From an uncultured Lysobacteraceae bacterium (GTDB lineage Bacteria > Pseudomonadota > Gammaproteobacteria > Xanthomonadales > Xanthomonadaceae), in contig CAKZGB010000008.1 of assembly GCA_936911875.1 (NCBI GenBank), positions 140,921 through 204,920 on the forward strand: a stretch of DNA of 64,000 bases. Direction: 5' to 3'. The notes under the pieces were generated by a model that made no database searches, was not told the origin of the DNA, and was given only the letters and a program-made list of their open reading frames with translations. This document shows, piece by piece, positions 61,793 to 64,000 of the stretch (positions within the stretch are counted from its first letter, which is position 1; each line of letters opens with the position of its first letter). The translations under genes and the position numbers were made by a program.

Positions 61793-63610
61793 ATGAACAC
61801 AATCGCACCCCCTCGCGCCAACGCGGCCGATGAACTGTTCGGCGTTCCTAAGGGCGTCTACGTCTGCTTTTTTACTGAAATGTGGGAGCGATTCTCATTC
61901 TACGGAATGAAAGCACTGCTGCTGCTGTTCCTCATTGAGCACCACAAATTCGGCGACAAGATCGGTCTCGATGTGCTCGGTGCCTACGGCGGTCTCGTTT
62001 ACTGCATCCCGGTCATCGGCGGCGTTCTGGCTGACCGGTATCTCGGCATGCGTCGGGCGGTAATCTTCGGTGGCTTGCTGTTGGTGTTAGGCCATGCGGG
62101 CATGGCCATCGAGGGTGCGCCTGCAAGCGTCGTCAACGGCGTTGTGACTCGTGACGAAGGCGCCCTGCGCTTCTTCTATGTATCGCTCGCACTGATCATC
62201 ATGGGTGTCGGCTTCTTAAAGCCCAACATCTCGACCATCGTCGGCAAACTCTACGCTGACAACGATCCGCGTCGCGATAGCGGCTTCAGTCTGTTCTATG
62301 CCGGCATCAATCTGGGTGCCCTGTTCGCATCGATCATCTGCGGCTATCTCGGTCAGACGCTGGGTTGGTCTTACGGTTTCGGCGCTGCCGGTATCGGCAT
62401 GCTGCTTGGTTTGCTGCAGTTCCTGTGGGGTCAAAAGTACCTGCACGGTCATGCCGAATCCCCCAATCCGCAAACGCTGCGCGAGCGCGTGCTCGGCCTT
62501 CCGCGCGAATGGCTGATCTATCTCACGACTCTGGTAGGTCTGGTGCCGATCGCGTTGCTGCTCTATGCCGTTGCCAATCAGCGCTTTGCAATTGGCGGTG
62601 AAGTCTCGCTGGCTCAAGTCCTGATGATCGTTGTAATGGTCGTGGTGCTTGCCTGGTATCTGTGGTTCATTTTCACGCGCTGCACGCCGGTGCAACGCCA
62701 GCAGATGATTGCACTGATGGCCCTGATCGCCATGACGCTGGTGTTCTTTACGCTATACGAGCAAACCTACGGCTCGTGGGTGACGTTCACCGATCGCATG
62801 CTGACCAAGGATCTTGTGCCCTCTCTGGTTCAGACCAGCACCGAGGAGATCCGGATGACCGGTTCGTTTACGCAGCAACTGACAACTTTCTTTGCGCATG
62901 CACCGTGGTCGATTGCATCGTTGCTGCTGGCTCCGTTGGCCTTCATAATTTCAGCGCAAGTGTCGGACCGTGATCCCAACTCCAAACTGCCGATCCTGCT
63001 GTTCGGCGGCGCTTCGGTGCTGATGATTGTCTTCCTGCTGCGCGATGTGCTGACCTTGCCGCAAACTGCCGGCTCGCTGACCTTCCTCGGCGCCCTGTTC
63101 ATCATCCTGCTGGCCCCGATATTCACCGGTCTGTGGGGATGGCTCGACAAGCGCAACCTGAACCCCTCCAAGCCGGTTAAGGCCTCGCTGGGACTGCTGT
63201 TCGCCGGCCTGTCCTTCGTCCCGCTAATTTATGCCGCCAATATTGCCGGTGCCTCCGGCGAGCTGAGCAGTGTGTGGGTGCTGGCGCTGGCGTACCTGAT
63301 TCTCGAAGCCGGCGAAATGTGTCTCTCGCCCGTGGGTCTGTCGGCAGTGACACAGCTGTCGGTTCCCACCGTGGTCTCGCTGATGATGGGCACCTGGTTC
63401 CTGGCCACTGCCTTCTCGGAAATGCTGGCCGCCCAGTTCGGCAAGATCGCTGCCCTGGATATTCCCGATGGCCAGGCCGTCAACATGGTCGAAGCCGGTG
63501 CCAAATACAGCGAGCTGTTCACGCTAATGCTGTGGATCGGTGTGGGTTGCGCCATCGTCGCCCTGCTGCTCGCACCGCTGCTCCGCCGCATGATGCACGG
63601 GGTCAAGTAA
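61793..63610 (+). CDS. POT-family proton-coupled oligopeptide transporter
   Basis: The 605-residue protein is a 14-span MFS transporter with the POT signature MWERFSFYGMKALL (ExxER-type site near the N-terminus) and DRYLGMRRAV between spans 2 and 3. A FYAGINLGAL stretch matches the second POT motif. It takes up di- and tripeptides with protons. It is divergent from the S9 peptidase across a 115-nt gap. The N-terminal 12 residues are polar and variable. Confidence 0.93.
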   Translation: MNTIAPPRANAADELFGVPKGVYVCFFTEMWERFSFYGMKALLLLFLIEHHKFGDKIGLDVLGAYGGLVYCIPVIGGVLADRYLGMRRAVIFGGLLLVLGHAGMAIEGAPASVVNGVVTRDEGALRFFYVSLALIIMGVGFLKPNISTIVGKLYADNDPRRDSGFSLFYAGINLGALFASIICGYLGQTLGWSYGFGAAGIGMLLGLLQFLWGQKYLHGHAESPNPQTLRERVLGLPREWLIYLTTLVGLVPIALLLYAVANQRFAIGGEVSLAQVLMIVVMVVVLAWYLWFIFTRCTPVQRQQMIALMALIAMTLVFFTLYEQTYGSWVTFTDRMLTKDLVPSLVQTSTEEIRMTGSFTQQLTTFFAHAPWSIASLLLAPLAFIISAQVSDRDPNSKLPILLFGGASVLMIVFLLRDVLTLPQTAGSLTFLGALFIILLAPIFTGLWGWLDKRNLNPSKPVKASLGLLFAGLSFVPLIYAANIAGASGELSSVWVLALAYLILEAGEMCLSPVGLSAVTQLSVPTVVSLMMGTWFLATAFSEMLAAQFGKIAALDIPDGQAVNMVEAGAKYSELFTLMLWIGVGCAIVALLLAPLLRRMMHGVK

Positions 63611-63615
63611 GTCAC

Positions 63616-63644
63616 TTGCATCCCGCCATCGGGTTCGCTAAAAT
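63616..63644 (+). promoter_or_regulatory. Promoter of tRNA-Ser
   Basis: TTGCAT (63616-63621) and TAAAAT (63639-63644) have a 17-bp spacer and lie 16 bp before the tRNA 5' end. Confidence 0.7.
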
Positions 63645-63660
63645 AGCGGGCTCACCTCCA

Positions 63661-63751
63661 GGGGAGGTGGCAGAGTGGTTGAATGTACCTGATTCGAAAT
63701 CAGGCATACGTTAATAGCGTATCGGGGGTTCGAATCCCCCCCTCCCCGCCA
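63661..63751 (+). tRNA. tRNA-Ser (CGA)
   Basis: The 91-nt sequence has an acceptor stem GGGGAGG/CCTCCCC, the long variable arm of class II tRNAs (GCATACGTTAATAGCGTATC) and the anticodon stem-loop CTGATTCGAAATCAG giving CGA. It ends with G and encoded CCA. It has its own promoter and a strong terminator. Part of its 3' end is repeated 193 bp downstream. Confidence 0.96.
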
Positions 63752-63807
63752 GATCCAAAACAAAAGGCCACCCGCAAGGGTGGCTTTTTGTTTTGGACGC
63801 GGAGGGG
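63741..63807 (+). repeat. Copy 1 of a tRNA-Ser 3'-end plus terminator repeat
   Basis: This 67-bp segment, from the tRNA 3' acceptor strand through the terminator, is repeated without change at 63934-64000. The window ends inside the second copy, so the true length is greater or equal. The arrangement recalls the rtT repeats after E. coli tyrT. Confidence 0.9.
63755..63796 (+). terminator. Strong terminator of tRNA-Ser, copy 1
   Basis: A 19-bp stem (one G-T pair) with a GCAA loop has an A-rich 5' side and a T-rich 3' side. It starts 4 nt after the CCA end. Confidence 0.9.
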
Positions 63808-63933
63808 GATGACGAACTCCCGATGAGGGGGTTCGACGCCCGCACACGGATGTGCGGGCGGGACAACCGTCAGGTTGCGCGAGCACTCTCGTGCGAGCGG
63901 GCGGTGCACGATGCACCGCATCCAATCCCCGTG
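63808..63933 (+). other. Palindrome-rich spacer of the tRNA-Ser repeat unit
   Basis: This 126-nt spacer holds a 10-bp perfect stem (63837-63846 with 63851-63860) and a smaller ggtgca/tgcacc stem. Near its right end CCAATCCCC resembles the tRNA-Ser T-arm, so the homology with the tRNA may reach further left than the perfect repeat. Short reading frames here look like tRNA-derived false ORFs. Confidence 0.6.
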
Positions 63934-64000
63934 CCTCCCCGCCAGATCCAAAACAAAAGGCCACCCGCAAGGGTGGCTTTTTGTTTTGGACGCGGAGGGG
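63934..64000 (+). repeat. Copy 2 of the tRNA-Ser 3'-end plus terminator repeat (cut by window end)
   Basis: Identical to 63741-63807 for all 67 bp visible, including the terminator at 63948-63989. It has the tRNA 3' end CCTCCCCGCCA but no full tRNA before it. Further copies may lie beyond the window. Confidence 0.9.

Noticed and set aside
63638..63970. - strand ORFs across tRNA-Ser and its repeat
   Set aside because: The frames run through a tRNA and terminator hairpins, a known source of false proteins.

Overview
The window reads as a chromosomal segment of a gammaproteobacterium, most likely of the Xanthomonadales/Lysobacterales. This rests on gene content: an Oar-like TonB-dependent receptor with an N-terminal carboxypeptidase-regulatory-like domain, a petABC-sspA-sspB block, ihfA/merR/tRNA-Pro next to pheST, an S9 peptidase opposite a POT peptide transporter, and a minor-pilin operon. 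The species cannot be named from this sequence alone.

Positions 1 to about 17.8 kb are the right part of a lambda-like siphovirus prophage on the + strand. It holds a capsid-decoration protein, then a lysis cassette (endolysin, two holin-like membrane proteins, i-spanin and o-spanin) placed between head and tail genes, and then a full tail operon: completion and terminator proteins, tail tube, G/GT chaperones with a T_TTT_TTC slippery site, tape measure, and the M, L, K, I and J homologues. The J-like fibre has 1826 residues and carries a 151-codon module twice. Most genes overlap by 1 to 4 nt. Beyond the fibre lie a small tail-associated protein, a 40-codon ORF and a two-gene unit of different base composition (an SDH-family Clp-fold serine protease plus a 65-aa protein). 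A strong terminator beside a tRNA-Phe-like fragment may mark the prophage edge. A divergent Xre/ImmA pair then sits at the 3' end of tRNA-Pro.

From 19.3 to 25 kb, on the - strand, are tRNA-Pro, a MerR-like regulator, ihfA, a membrane protein, pheT, pheS, rplT and rpmI. infC is not upstream of rpmI; an ada-type DNA repair gene lies there on the opposite strand. From 26.3 to 33.7 kb, also on the - strand, is a compact type IV secretion cluster in the order virB2-B3-B4-B5-B6, a GH19-type lysozyme, and virD4. It has no VirB7-B11 genes in the window. Next come a fimT-like pseudopilin, tRNA-Asn, a zinc/cation efflux protein and a pilV-pilW-pilX-pilE minor-pilin operon that lacks pilY1.

The remaining 26 kb is housekeeping: ppnN, a large TonB-dependent receptor, marC, an SDR, grxD, sodB, purEK, a Trm112-like protein, nadC, a DUF3301 protein, sspB, sspA, the cytochrome bc1 genes petABC, a lytic transglycosylase, then miaB-phoH-ybeY-corC. 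After corC, where many gammaproteobacteria have lnt, there is a DUF4105/Lnb-like protein, followed by corA. The window ends with an S9 peptidase, a POT transporter and tRNA-Ser(CGA). Downstream of that tRNA its 3' end and terminator are repeated 193 bp away, which resembles the rtT repeats of E. coli tyrT.
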